From IMG/VR virus record IMGVR_UViG_3300025083_000287, positions 1 through 20,367 of that record: a stretch of DNA of 20,367 bases. One strand, written 5' to 3'. A program made the position numbers and the translations under genes. Within the stretch, counting starts at the first letter, position 1; every line of letters starts with the position of its first letter. The notes beneath the pieces were generated by a model. The model was not told where the DNA came from. It worked only from the letters and a program-made list of their open reading frames with translations, and made no database searches. Below, piece after piece: positions 9,081-15,704 of the stretch. The DNA is from a virus.

Positions 9081-10169
9081 ATGAGCACAGTACAATCCAA
9101 TCTTTTCGTAACGATAGGTGGCGACACTGGAGCCATGAAACTTCCTGTTGGAACTACATTAGAGAGACCACAGACACCACAAACTGGTTATCTTAGATTT
9201 AATAGCGATGATAAAGCTTTAGAATATTATACAAGCACCCAATGGAAACAAGTTGCTGGAACTAAAAAAGGAAGTAATCCTTCTGCAGCATTTGATTCTT
9301 TAAGTGAAGTTGATGGAGCATATAGTGGTCAACAAGTTTTATGGACTACAGCAGGTCAAGGAAGTAACATCATGCCTTTCAAAGTTTTGGTTGACTTTGA
9401 TACTGCGGGTGGTCCTTGGTATGTAATTACTCCACAAAATTATCCTGGTGGAACAGGAAACTCCAAATATGTATTTGGTGGTGCCTCATATGATATGGCG
9501 GGTAATGACATCATGAAGCAATCACATACACAGAATGTGGATATTGGTTTGGGTCAAGGATCACAAAATGTCAGATCTCTTTTTGGACTCACAGATAACG
9601 CAAACTTTGGTCAATTAGAAACTGCAGTTAGTGGAGCATTTACTCCATCTGATAATAGCAATAACATGTATGCATGGTTTCCGTATTTTTATTACAATCA
9701 TGCTACAAGTAGTCATTTTGCTGATGATCAGGTAAGAGCGATTGCGTCATCAATTAACACACTATCTCCATTAACACCATGGATTGGTGTTGATTCGGAT
9801 TCTGATAGTAATAGTTCTGGAAACAGCAATACTTCATGGAACTCTTATAGTACCAGTGGTCTTAGTAATGGACATACTACTTGGGTTAAAGATTTAAATA
9901 ATAATGTTCAGAGAATGATGAATGCGTTTTCTGGTAATAATGAGTCTTGCGTTTATGTCTGGACGAGAACTAGTTTTTCTAGGTTTAATACTGGAGGAGG
10001 GTTTAATAACTCAAATGGATCTCCAGGGGGACTACTTACAGATGCAATGATTATGCCAATTTTTCACAAATACTGGACAGGATCTGGCGGTGGTTCTGGA
10101 TTTGGACCTTACTACAACCCAGCAATTCAAAACAGAATTAACGGATATACCTATATGCTCGTGAAATAA
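9081..10169 (+). CDS. Fibre-tip/adhesin-like virion protein, paralog 3 of 3
   Basis: A 362-residue third member of the paralog set, 5 nt behind the second. It keeps the N-terminal fibre-type pattern GTTLERPQTPQTGYLRFN, the YSGQQVLWTT segment, GGPWY at 110-114, YYNHATSSHF, a DSDSDSN acidic loop and WTGSGGGSGFGPYY (GSGGG at 334-338). It looks the most divergent at both ends: the final residues are YTYMLVK, against AIFLCR and VVFLFK in the others. There is no clear Shine-Dalgarno sequence before the ATG, so translation may depend on coupling to the upstream gene. Three oxygenase-like genes follow directly, the first starting 2 nt after this stop. Confidence 0.75.
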   Translation: MSTVQSNLFVTIGGDTGAMKLPVGTTLERPQTPQTGYLRFNSDDKALEYYTSTQWKQVAGTKKGSNPSAAFDSLSEVDGAYSGQQVLWTTAGQGSNIMPFKVLVDFDTAGGPWYVITPQNYPGGTGNSKYVFGGASYDMAGNDIMKQSHTQNVDIGLGQGSQNVRSLFGLTDNANFGQLETAVSGAFTPSDNSNNMYAWFPYFYYNHATSSHFADDQVRAIASSINTLSPLTPWIGVDSDSDSNSSGNSNTSWNSYSTSGLSNGHTTWVKDLNNNVQRMMNAFSGNNESCVYVWTRTSFSRFNTGGGFNNSNGSPGGLLTDAMIMPIFHKYWTGSGGGSGFGPYYNPAIQNRINGYTYMLVK

Positions 10170-10170
10170 T

Positions 10171-10731
10171 ATGAATGAACCTATTGAATTTGGCGATGTT
10201 TTGCCAAAAATTTTATTTGATGAAATTGGAGAAGAATTATTTAAAAAAGGTTGGAGATTATCAAATAAATCTGTTAAAGGAACAAAGAGATTTTGGACAC
10301 AGTATCAGGTAGATAATCCAATCTTCAATAAAGCTGGAGAGATTGTATTAGAAAAGATAAAAAAATCTACAGATGAAAGTATTAAGTTAGTTAGAATTCA
10401 TTGTAACGGACAAACAACAGGTCAAGATAGCGCAGCTCATGTTGATTTTTGGGCAGATAATGTTTGGACTTTTATTTTATTCACCAATAAAATTTGGGAC
10501 GTTAGGCTTGGTGGCGGATTCAATGTTATAAATCCCGAACTAAAAAAACATCAATATTACCACTATGCATCTAATTGGGGTGTGTTAATTCCATCTAAGT
10601 GGATGCATTGGGGAGATCCCCCAAATTCTCATACCGATGAATTAAGAACTTCGGTTGCTTTTTCTTTTACAATTGCAGATCAATATGATATGATTAAACA
10701 GAAAGCAATTGAAAGTGAACCATCTAAATGA
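10171..10731 (+). CDS. 2OG-Fe(II) oxygenase-like protein 1
   Basis: A 186-residue protein. The double-stranded beta-helix signature of Fe(II)/2-oxoglutarate dioxygenases can be read: the iron ligands H90-x-D92 (in AAHVDFW) and H146 (in IPSKWMHWG), then R159 (in LRTSVAFSF) for binding the 2-oxoglutarate carboxylate. Between them lie strand-like segments (WTFILFTN) and a GGGF loop. Such enzymes hydroxylate or otherwise oxidise a substrate using O2 and 2-oxoglutarate; the substrate is not visible from sequence. The gene follows the fibre paralog by 1 nt and its stop overlaps the next start (ATGA at 10728-10731). This placement suggests late expression and possibly action on virion proteins, or on host small molecules. 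Many such genes are known in cyanophages. Confidence 0.7.
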   Translation: MNEPIEFGDVLPKILFDEIGEELFKKGWRLSNKSVKGTKRFWTQYQVDNPIFNKAGEIVLEKIKKSTDESIKLVRIHCNGQTTGQDSAAHVDFWADNVWTFILFTNKIWDVRLGGGFNVINPELKKHQYYHYASNWGVLIPSKWMHWGDPPNSHTDELRTSVAFSFTIADQYDMIKQKAIESEPSK

Positions 10732-11243
10732 TTTACAATCTAAGTAATCCTTTTACTGCAGATTACAAACAATTTAAAAACATTGTAACCTCATCAGATT
10801 TTCCATGGTTGTATAGTAAAACTACAAACATTGATTCTGAAGAAAATGATTGTGAATTGTTTTGTCATCCTTTACTGCAGAGACCAGGACCAGGATCAAG
10901 ATTTACAAAACAGTGTAGCAACTATACAGAGTTATCTGTGCATGTTGCCGAACAAATTTTAAATTACAATAGAGTTGAGTTTGAAACGTTTTGTCGCATG
11001 GCAGTCAACTTTACATATAACACTAAAGTTGGAAGTCCAAAACACGAAGATCATCCATTCCCACACAAAAATTTATTAGTATACCTCAGTTCTTTTGAGG
11101 ATGGTTCTACTGTAGTATGTGATGAGGATGAAATACATAAATCAAAACCAGTAGAAGATCTGCCAATCGTTTTTGCTGGATCACATTACAACGAACCACC
11201 ATCATCTGGAAACAGAATTGTTCTTATCGCAACCTTTATATAA
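10728..11243 (+). CDS. 2OG-Fe(II) oxygenase-like protein 2
   Basis: A 171-residue protein. The proposed ligands are H106-x-D108 (in PKHEDHPF) and H153 (in FAGSHYNEPP), with R163 (in NRIVLIATF) as the 2-oxoglutarate anchor. The spacing of 45 residues from D108 to H153 and 10 from H153 to R163 is typical of the prolyl-hydroxylase-like branch. The strand LLVYLSSFEDGSTVV after the HxD fits the fold. It is translationally coupled to the preceding oxygenase by an ATGA overlap, and the next gene begins right after its stop. The protein is short for the superfamily and mostly core domain. Its substrate is unknown. It is not obviously a close copy of its neighbours outside the catalytic signature. Confidence 0.7.
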   Translation: MIYNLSNPFTADYKQFKNIVTSSDFPWLYSKTTNIDSEENDCELFCHPLLQRPGPGSRFTKQCSNYTELSVHVAEQILNYNRVEFETFCRMAVNFTYNTKVGSPKHEDHPFPHKNLLVYLSSFEDGSTVVCDEDEIHKSKPVEDLPIVFAGSHYNEPPSSGNRIVLIATFI

Positions 11244-11771
11244 ATGACTATTGAAATTATTGATGATGCTTTAGCGCCAATGGAGATGGCTGCAATGGAA
11301 GGTCATCTAATGGGACAAGACATTCTTTGGAACTGGAATGAAAATATTGTTGCCGAAGAGAAAAGAGAGTGTGAGAAAAAATATGATCAACAAATGACAC
11401 ATTTGTTTTATATGAATCCCACATTTATGTCTCCAGATTACAGGTGTCTGGAACCTCTTTTTTATAAATTAAATGCTAGTGTTATGGTTCGGGTCAAAGC
11501 TAATCTAACATTTTGCACGGAAAAAAATATTCTTACAGGATGGCACACTGATGTAATTGAATCTTGGGGCAAAGAACATAAAACAAAAACAGCAATTTAT
11601 TATGTAAATGACACTAATGGATACACTATGATTAGAGATGATGACGGTGTAGAAACTAAAGTGGAAGGTAATAAAAACAGACTAGTTATTTTCCCATCAC
11701 ATTACAATCATGCGGGTGTTACTTGCACATCTCCAAGAAGAAGAATTGTAGTTAACGTTAATTATCTTTGA
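11244..11771 (+). CDS. 2OG-Fe(II) oxygenase-like protein 3
   Basis: A 175-residue protein with the clearest signature of the three: W100-H101-T102-D103, then TAIYYVND strands, a D-x-D-G hairpin, and FPSHYNHAG (H156 the likely distal iron ligand, H153 an alternative). The RRRIVVNVNY end (R165-R167) supplies the 2-oxoglutarate-binding Arg. The 'FPSxxxHxG...RxxxNxNY' ending is characteristic of small phage and bacterial 2OG-Fe(II) oxygenases. It starts on the base after the previous stop. It is the last gene of this transcription unit before a late promoter box at 11770. Its role is not determinable; virion-protein hydroxylation and host-metabolite modification are both possible. Confidence 0.8.
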   Translation: MTIEIIDDALAPMEMAAMEGHLMGQDILWNWNENIVAEEKRECEKKYDQQMTHLFYMNPTFMSPDYRCLEPLFYKLNASVMVRVKANLTFCTEKNILTGWHTDVIESWGKEHKTKTAIYYVNDTNGYTMIRDDDGVETKVEGNKNRLVIFPSHYNHAGVTCTSPRRRIVVNVNYL

Positions 11772-11777
11772 TAAATA
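11770..11777 (+). promoter_or_regulatory. T4-type late promoter box GATAAATA
   Basis: GATAAATA overlaps the TGA stop of the third oxygenase gene (11769-11771) and ends 28 nt before the ATG at 11806. It differs from the T4 consensus TATAAATA at the first base only. Confidence 0.55.
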
Positions 11778-11805
11778 ACTCTATACACAATTACATGTGA
11801 TAACC

Positions 11806-12003
11806 ATGGATCCAGCACAACTCAAAACAAATTTTGAAGAGCAAATTGCTACAACCGAAAAGCAAATTGCGGAACTAGAAGAAAACCTAACCAAGGCAAG
11901 AGAGTATAAGATTAAACTCCAAGGTGGTCTTGAAACTTTAGGTCTTCTAGAAGACAAACCTGAGGAAGCAGCAGCACCTGCGGCAGAAACCACAGAAGAA
12001 TAA
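11806..12003 (+). CDS. Short coiled-coil protein upstream of gp13
   Basis: A 65-residue, very acidic and helical protein. An in-frame GTG at 11797 would add three residues (MIT), but the ATG at 11806 is preferred because homologous small proteins usually begin at ATG and neither start has a good ribosome-binding site. Residues about 5-45 form a heptad-like coiled coil (FEEQIATTEKQIAELEENL) rich in Glu, Lys and Leu. The tail is a flexible Glu/Ala/Pro segment (EEAAAPAAETTEE). It has its own late promoter box upstream and a strong terminator just after its stop, so it is probably a one-gene unit made in quantity. T4 encodes the coiled-coil whisker protein fibritin (wac) in this position, but this protein is far shorter and no sequence match is claimed. 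Function unknown. Confidence 0.7.
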   Translation: MDPAQLKTNFEEQIATTEKQIAELEENLTKAREYKIKLQGGLETLGLLEDKPEEAAAPAAETTEE

Positions 12004-12010
12004 CTCTCAG

Positions 12011-12045
12011 ATCCCTTCTTCCTAAATAGGTAAGAAGGGATTTTT
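12011..12045 (+). terminator. Rho-independent terminator after the coiled-coil gene
   Basis: A perfect 10-bp inverted repeat, ATCCCTTCTT (12011-12020) and AAGAAGGGAT (12032-12041), runs into a TTTTT tract ending at 12045. The inner bases CCTA..TAGG can extend the stem. It begins 7 nt after the stop of the 65-residue gene. Confidence 0.85.
12022..12028 (+). promoter_or_regulatory. Late promoter box CTAAATA in terminator loop
   Basis: CTAAATA, the late-promoter variant seen in cyanophages, sits in the apical part of the terminator hairpin, 24 nt before the gp13 ATG at 12053. Transcription starting some 6 nt downstream would omit the left arm of the terminator, so the gp13 message would not be terminated by it. 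Confidence 0.55.
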
Positions 12046-12052
12046 GTGTGTA

Positions 12053-12853
12053 ATGGCGTCTCCAAATTCAAGAGCTGATCTTATCACATATTGTAAGAGG
12101 CAACTTGGTGAGCCTGTATTACAAGTCAACATTGATGACGAACAAGTAAATAATGTTATTGATGACACGTATCAGTTCTTCCAAGAGAACTGCTACAACG
12201 GCATGGAAAGATGTTTCATGAGGCATGAAATTACTGCCGATGACATAACTCGTTTCAATGGCAAATCAACAACATCATCTGGAACAACAAATTGGGAAGA
12301 GTCTACTAACTATATTCCTGTTCCAGATCATGTAGTTGGTGTCAGTAAAGTTTTTGGTTTAGTCAGCAACTCAATTAGATCCAATCTCTTTGGTGTTGAG
12401 TATCAGATGTTCCTGAATGATCTATATGCATTTGGGTCTCTTGATATTGTCAACTACTTTATGAACAAACAGTATCTAGAAACTCTAGATATGATTCTGA
12501 ATAATGGTTCGTTCCAACAGTTCAGATATACACAGCGTCGTGATCGTTTATATCTTGACATCAATAAAGCATTCCTCAAAGAAGATACCTATCTTGTAAT
12601 TGAGGCACATAGGATGATTGATCCTACGGATGCTACAGAGATGAATAATGATATGTTTGTCAAGAAATATGCTACTGCTCTTATGAAGAGACAGTGGGGT
12701 CAAAACTTGATTAAATATAACAACGTTCAACTACCTGGCGGTATCACGCTTAATGGTAGAGAATTATATACAGACGCATTAGGCGAGATTGAGAAGATCG
12801 AAAGCGAAGTTCTCAGTAAGTACGCCATTCCACCTATGGATATGATCGGATAA
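12053..12853 (+). CDS. 13: gp13-like neck protein
   Basis: A 266-residue protein matching the T4 gp13 head-completion/neck family. That protein joins gp14 in a ring under the portal, closing the filled head and receiving the tail. Recognisable features are the N-terminal [16 protein letters not shown] segment with a following [15 protein letters not shown] helix, and the C-terminal [20 protein letters not shown] region. T4 gp13 is 309 residues, so this is somewhat shorter. An in-frame GTG at 12044 would add MCV, but the ATG at 12053 gives the usual start ([10 protein letters not shown]). It is directly followed by gp14 (1 nt gap), as in T4. Expression is probably from the late box at 12022. 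Confidence 0.9.
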   Translation: MASPNSRADLITYCKRQLGEPVLQVNIDDEQVNNVIDDTYQFFQENCYNGMERCFMRHEITADDITRFNGKSTTSSGTTNWEESTNYIPVPDHVVGVSKVFGLVSNSIRSNLFGVEYQMFLNDLYAFGSLDIVNYFMNKQYLETLDMILNNGSFQQFRYTQRRDRLYLDINKAFLKEDTYLVIEAHRMIDPTDATEMNNDMFVKKYATALMKRQWGQNLIKYNNVQLPGGITLNGRELYTDALGEIEKIESEVLSKYAIPPMDMIG

Positions 12854-12854
12854 G

Positions 12855-13979
12855 ATGCCTACTAGTCCCTACTTTCCAACTTACTACGCAGGTCATAGCG
12901 GCGAGCAAGGTCTCGCACAGGATCTTGTGGATGAACAAATCAAACTGTTCGGAACAGACATATATTATATTCCTAGAGTAGCTCTAAAAGATAACACTCT
13001 TAATGAGGTTAGATACTCTAAGTATCAAGAACATTTTCAAATTGAGATGTTGCTTCAAAACGTTATGGGATTTGGAGACAACGCTGAGTTTATCTCTAAG
13101 TTTGGTTTAAGGATTACTGATGAGATTATCTTCAGAGTATCCACTAGAAGATGGGAGGAAGAAGTAGCAGATCACAATCCTACCATTACTGTTGAGAGCA
13201 GACCTAACGAGGGAGATCTACTCTACTTCCCACTAACAAAAGATATCTACGAGATTAAATTTGTTGGTAAGGAAGAACCATTCTTCCAGTTTGGTAAGAT
13301 CCAATTTTATGCTATCACTGCTGAGATCTATGAGGTTGGTAGTGATTCGTTTGATACAGGTGTTGAAGAGATTGATGATGTGGAAGAACTATTTGATCCA
13401 GCAATTAAACTATTCATGGACCCCGGTGGTATTGGGGACTTTGTAGTTGGAGAAGAGATTGTTGGCGATGAGTTCTTAGCAAAAGCAACATCTACTATTA
13501 CAGGCGATGTTGTTACAAGTATTACAATTTCAGATGGTGGAGCACATTATAAAGTTGCTACACCACCATCTGTAACTATTTCTGGAGGAGGTGGAACAGG
13601 TGCAACTGCTACTACAACGGTTAGCTCTACTGGTATTGTCAATGGCGTTTCTATCACTAGTGGCGGTTCTGGGTACACAAGTGCTCCTACTGTCACTATT
13701 GACTACAGCCCTAAAGACAACAGAGCAGAAGTTAAGTCCTGGGATAGCGCAACCAGAGCTCTCCAAGTCTACAATAGAACAGGAACCTTTACTACTGCTG
13801 AAGTAATTACTGGTATAACTTCAGGTGCCAAGTGGAGTCCTGAGACATTCGACACTCTAAATAATACCAACAGCAACTACGATCAGAATAGACAGATCGA
13901 AGATTCTGGTGATGAGATTATCGATTGGACTGAAGGTAATCCATTCGGTGAATTTGGCAACTTTACGGATAGCATCTAA
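12855..13979 (+). CDS. 14: gp14-like neck protein with inserted Gly-rich module
   Basis: A 374-residue homolog of the T4 neck protein gp14 (256 residues). The first 180 or so residues follow the family: [16 protein letters not shown], then [21 protein letters not shown] and [10 protein letters not shown]. The last residues ([15 protein letters not shown]) resemble the short conserved C-terminal patch of T4 gp14 (SPFDNDFMD). Between them lies an insertion. It includes FVVGEEIVG, a pair of GGSGYT-type units at about 219-286 ([21 protein letters not shown] and [14 protein letters not shown]), and a further [16 protein letters not shown] unit. These beta-rich repeats are not in T4 gp14 and match units in the giant fibre protein. 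With gp13 the protein forms the neck; the insertion may decorate the outside of the collar. Its stop codon overlaps the gp15 start by one base (TAATG). Confidence 0.9.
   Translation: MPTSPYFPTYYAGHSGEQGLAQDLVDEQIKLFGTDIYYIPRVALKDNTLNEVRYSKYQEHFQIEMLLQNVMGFGDNAEFISKFGLRITDEIIFRVSTRRWEEEVADHNPTITVESRPNEGDLLYFPLTKDIYEIKFVGKEEPFFQFGKIQFYAITAEIYEVGSDSFDTGVEEIDDVEELFDPAIKLFMDPGGIGDFVVGEEIVGDEFLAKATSTITGDVVTSITISDGGAHYKVATPPSVTISGGGGTGATATTTVSSTGIVNGVSITSGGSGYTSAPTVTIDYSPKDNRAEVKSWDSATRALQVYNRTGTFTTAEVITGITSGAKWSPETFDTLNNTNSNYDQNRQIEDSGDEIIDWTEGNPFGEFGNFTDSI
13509..13712 (+). repeat. GGSGYT beta-module pair inside gp14
   Basis: Two units of the 'GG-x-x-Y-x-x-x-P-x-V-x-I' type are encoded here ([19 protein letters not shown] and [16 protein letters not shown]). 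The second is nearly identical in pattern to the units at 3051-3300 in the giant fibre gene. Confidence 0.75.
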
Positions 13980-14779
13980 TGTTAGGATCACATTTTTATA
14001 ACCAAATAGTTCGCAAGAACATTATTGCTTTTGGTACACTCTTCAATAATATCACAATGAAGAGTTCTGATCCTGAAACAGGAGAAGTTTTAGAGGAAAT
14101 TAAAGTTCCTCTTGCCTATGGACCAAAACAAAAGTTCCTGGTTCGTATTGGAGAGAATGCTGGCAGCAGTAAAGTAGCAATTACTTTGCCTCGTATATAC
14201 TTTGAAATGACAGGTGTTGAATACGATTCTTCTCGTAAGACATCACCAATTCAAAAATACAAAACAATCATTGCTGATAATGGTAATGAAGTCAAAGTGC
14301 AGTATGTTCCTGTTCCTTATAATATAAGTTTTGAAGCGGGAATTATTGCTAAGTCTCAGGATGATGCTCTGCAAATTCTAGAGCAGATCTTGCCATACTT
14401 CCAACCATCATTTTCTGTGACTCTTAATATGATTCCAGATATGAACGAGAAAAAAGATATTGCTATTGTATTAAACAATATTGGCACCGAAGATGAGTGG
14501 GATGATAGTTTTCTAAACCGTAGATATATTGTTTACACTCTCAACTTCACAATGAAGTCATACCTCTACGGTCCTTACAGCACTTCTAATATTATCAGGA
14601 AGGCAATTATCCACGAAACTATTGGAGATGCTGCTGTCAGTCGTAGAACTATTACACGCACATATACACCCAAAGCAGTTGTAGACATTAATACAGATGG
14701 CGTTATCGATGTAAATGATGATGCATTAGTAGATGCTGGCGATGACTTTGGATTTAATGAAGGGATTGAATTCTTATGA
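13979..14779 (+). CDS. 15: gp15-like proximal tail sheath stabilisation protein
   Basis: A 266-residue protein, close to the 272 residues of T4 gp15, the ring that caps the tail and joins it to the neck. The N-terminus [19 protein letters not shown] followed by LFNNITMKSSDPETG is typical. KVPLAYGPKQKFLVRI, the RIYFEMTGVEYDSSRK segment and a Tyr-rich TLNFTMKSYLYGPYS region are also characteristic. The ATG overlaps the gp14 stop by one base, and its own stop overlaps the gp16 start (ATGA at 14776-14779), so translation is coupled on both sides. The C-terminus is unusually acidic (DINTDGVIDVNDDALVDAGDD), an EF-hand-like D-x-N-x-D-G pattern that might bind calcium. Confidence 0.9.
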   Translation: MLGSHFYNQIVRKNIIAFGTLFNNITMKSSDPETGEVLEEIKVPLAYGPKQKFLVRIGENAGSSKVAITLPRIYFEMTGVEYDSSRKTSPIQKYKTIIADNGNEVKVQYVPVPYNISFEAGIIAKSQDDALQILEQILPYFQPSFSVTLNMIPDMNEKKDIAIVLNNIGTEDEWDDSFLNRRYIVYTLNFTMKSYLYGPYSTSNIIRKAIIHETIGDAAVSRRTITRTYTPKAVVDINTDGVIDVNDDALVDAGDDFGFNEGIEFL

Positions 14780-15189
14780 GTAACCTAGAAGATAATATGG
14801 AGGAAATCCTCAACATTAGTGCTGAAGTTGTTGAGGAATCTAAACCATCTAAACCTCAACCACCCAAGGTTGATGCTGAAGATCGTGAGAAAGATTACAG
14901 ATATACACGTACAGAATTATACTCCCTCATAGACAAGGGTCAGGAGGCGGTTAACGGTGCCTTAGAGGTCGCTCAGGAGTCAGGGCACCCAAGAGCGTAT
15001 GAAGTCGCTGTAGCGGCAATGAAGCACGTTGCAGACATGACTGACAAACTTGCTGATCTTCATAAGAAGATGAAGGATCTTGACGAAGATAAGAAAGGTC
15101 CATCAAAAGTTACCAACAATGCTATGTTTGTAGGATCTACAGCAGAACTTCAGAAGATGCTTAAAGATATGAGTGGAGGAAAACGCTAA
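14776..15189 (+). CDS. 16: gp16-like small terminase subunit
   Basis: A 137-residue protein in the gp16 position between gp15 and the cargo block preceding gp17. The small terminase forms a ring that recognises phage DNA and stimulates the gp17 motor. The sequence is highly charged and mainly helical. The central stretch RTELYSLIDKGQEAVNGALE, AMKHVADMTDKLADLHKKM and the following Lys/Asp-rich segment agree with the helical core seen in T4-like gp16 proteins. T4 gp16 is 164 residues, so this is a little shorter. Identification rests on position as well as sequence character. The start overlaps the gp15 stop. The TAA stop is embedded in the next late promoter box. Confidence 0.8.
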   Translation: MSNLEDNMEEILNISAEVVEESKPSKPQPPKVDAEDREKDYRYTRTELYSLIDKGQEAVNGALEVAQESGHPRAYEVAVAAMKHVADMTDKLADLHKKMKDLDEDKKGPSKVTNNAMFVGSTAELQKMLKDMSGGKR

Positions 15190-15192
15190 ATA
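15186..15192 (+). promoter_or_regulatory. Late promoter box CTAAATA
   Basis: CTAAATA overlaps the gp16 stop codon (15187-15189) and ends 25 nt before the ATG at 15218, the same spacing as the boxes before gp13 and the paralog cluster. It would drive the DUF6321-like gene. Confidence 0.55.
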
Positions 15193-15217
15193 ATCTCGTA
15201 AAACCTCGTCGGTTGTT

Positions 15218-15643
15218 ATGAGAGATTTTAGAGAATTTAAGGAACTCTGCGAAGCTAAGCGTGGTTTGTATGCAAACATTCACGCAAAGCGAAAACGAGG
15301 AGAAGCACCAGCGAAGTCAGGTAGTAAGGATTACCCCGCTAAGGATGCTTTTCAAAAGGCGGCGAGGACTGCCAAAGAAAGTTTTGAACTCACCACAGAA
15401 GCAGCCTGGACAAAAAAAGCAGGCAAAAACAAAGAAGGAGGTCTCAATGAAAAGGGACGGAAATCTTACGAAAGAGAAAATCCTGGAAGCGACCTTAAGG
15501 CACCAAGCAAGAAGGTTGGAAATCCCCGTCGCGCATCATTCTGCGCTCGAATGAAGGGCATGAAAAAGAAACTAACCAGCAAAAAAACTGCCAGTGATAA
15601 GGACAGCAGAATCAATAAATCTCTACGTAAGTGGAATTGCTGA
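15218..15643 (+). CDS. Basic DUF6321-like phage protein
   Basis: A 141-residue, strongly basic Lys/Arg/Gly-rich protein. It has two blocks common in phage genomes. An N-terminal block (about 15-52) reads GLYANIHAKRKRGEAPAKSG followed by DYPAKDAFQKAART. A C-terminal block (about 63-141) runs from AAWTKKAGKNKEGGLNEKGR through NPGSDLKAPSKKVGNPRR to SFCARMKGM and the terminal LRKWNC. I recall the second block as DUF6321; this is from memory and unchecked. Function is unknown; the charge suggests nucleic-acid binding or association with packaged DNA. There is no clear Shine-Dalgarno before the ATG, and the start codon lies in a possible hairpin (15195-15222). It opens the cargo block between the small and large terminase genes. 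Confidence 0.8.
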   Translation: MRDFREFKELCEAKRGLYANIHAKRKRGEAPAKSGSKDYPAKDAFQKAARTAKESFELTTEAAWTKKAGKNKEGGLNEKGRKSYERENPGSDLKAPSKKVGNPRRASFCARMKGMKKKLTSKKTASDKDSRINKSLRKWNC

Positions 15644-15692
15644 CATACTTGTGAAAAGAATATTAAAATAAAGCAATTTTACTCACACAATC

Positions 15693-15698
15693 TATAAT
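15693..15698 (+). promoter_or_regulatory. Host-sigma-type -10 box TATAAT
   Basis: A perfect TATAAT in TCTATAAT lies in the 61-nt AT-rich gap between the DUF6321-like gene and the 55-codon ORF. There is no good -35 box at the usual spacing. The ATG at 15705 is only 7 nt downstream, so a transcript from here would be leaderless or start translation at a later ATG (15717 or 15723). Confidence 0.5.
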
Positions 15699-15704
15699 TA
15701 TATT

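Noticed and set aside
13857-13863. CTAAATA box inside gp14
   Set aside because: It lies within the coding sequence, 115 nt before gp15, far from the 23-35 nt spacing seen for the other boxes. A chance match in AT-rich DNA is more likely.
15261-15554. 97-codon frame overlapping the DUF6321-like gene
   Set aside because: The main frame contains conserved family motifs over its whole length; the alternative frame has no start signal at its beginning. Only the short nested part with a Shine-Dalgarno was kept as a low-interest finding.
15636-15680. Inverted repeat AATTGC ... GCAATT with following T run as a terminator after the DUF6321-like gene
   Set aside because: The arms are 6 bp with a loop of about 30 nt, too weak to call.
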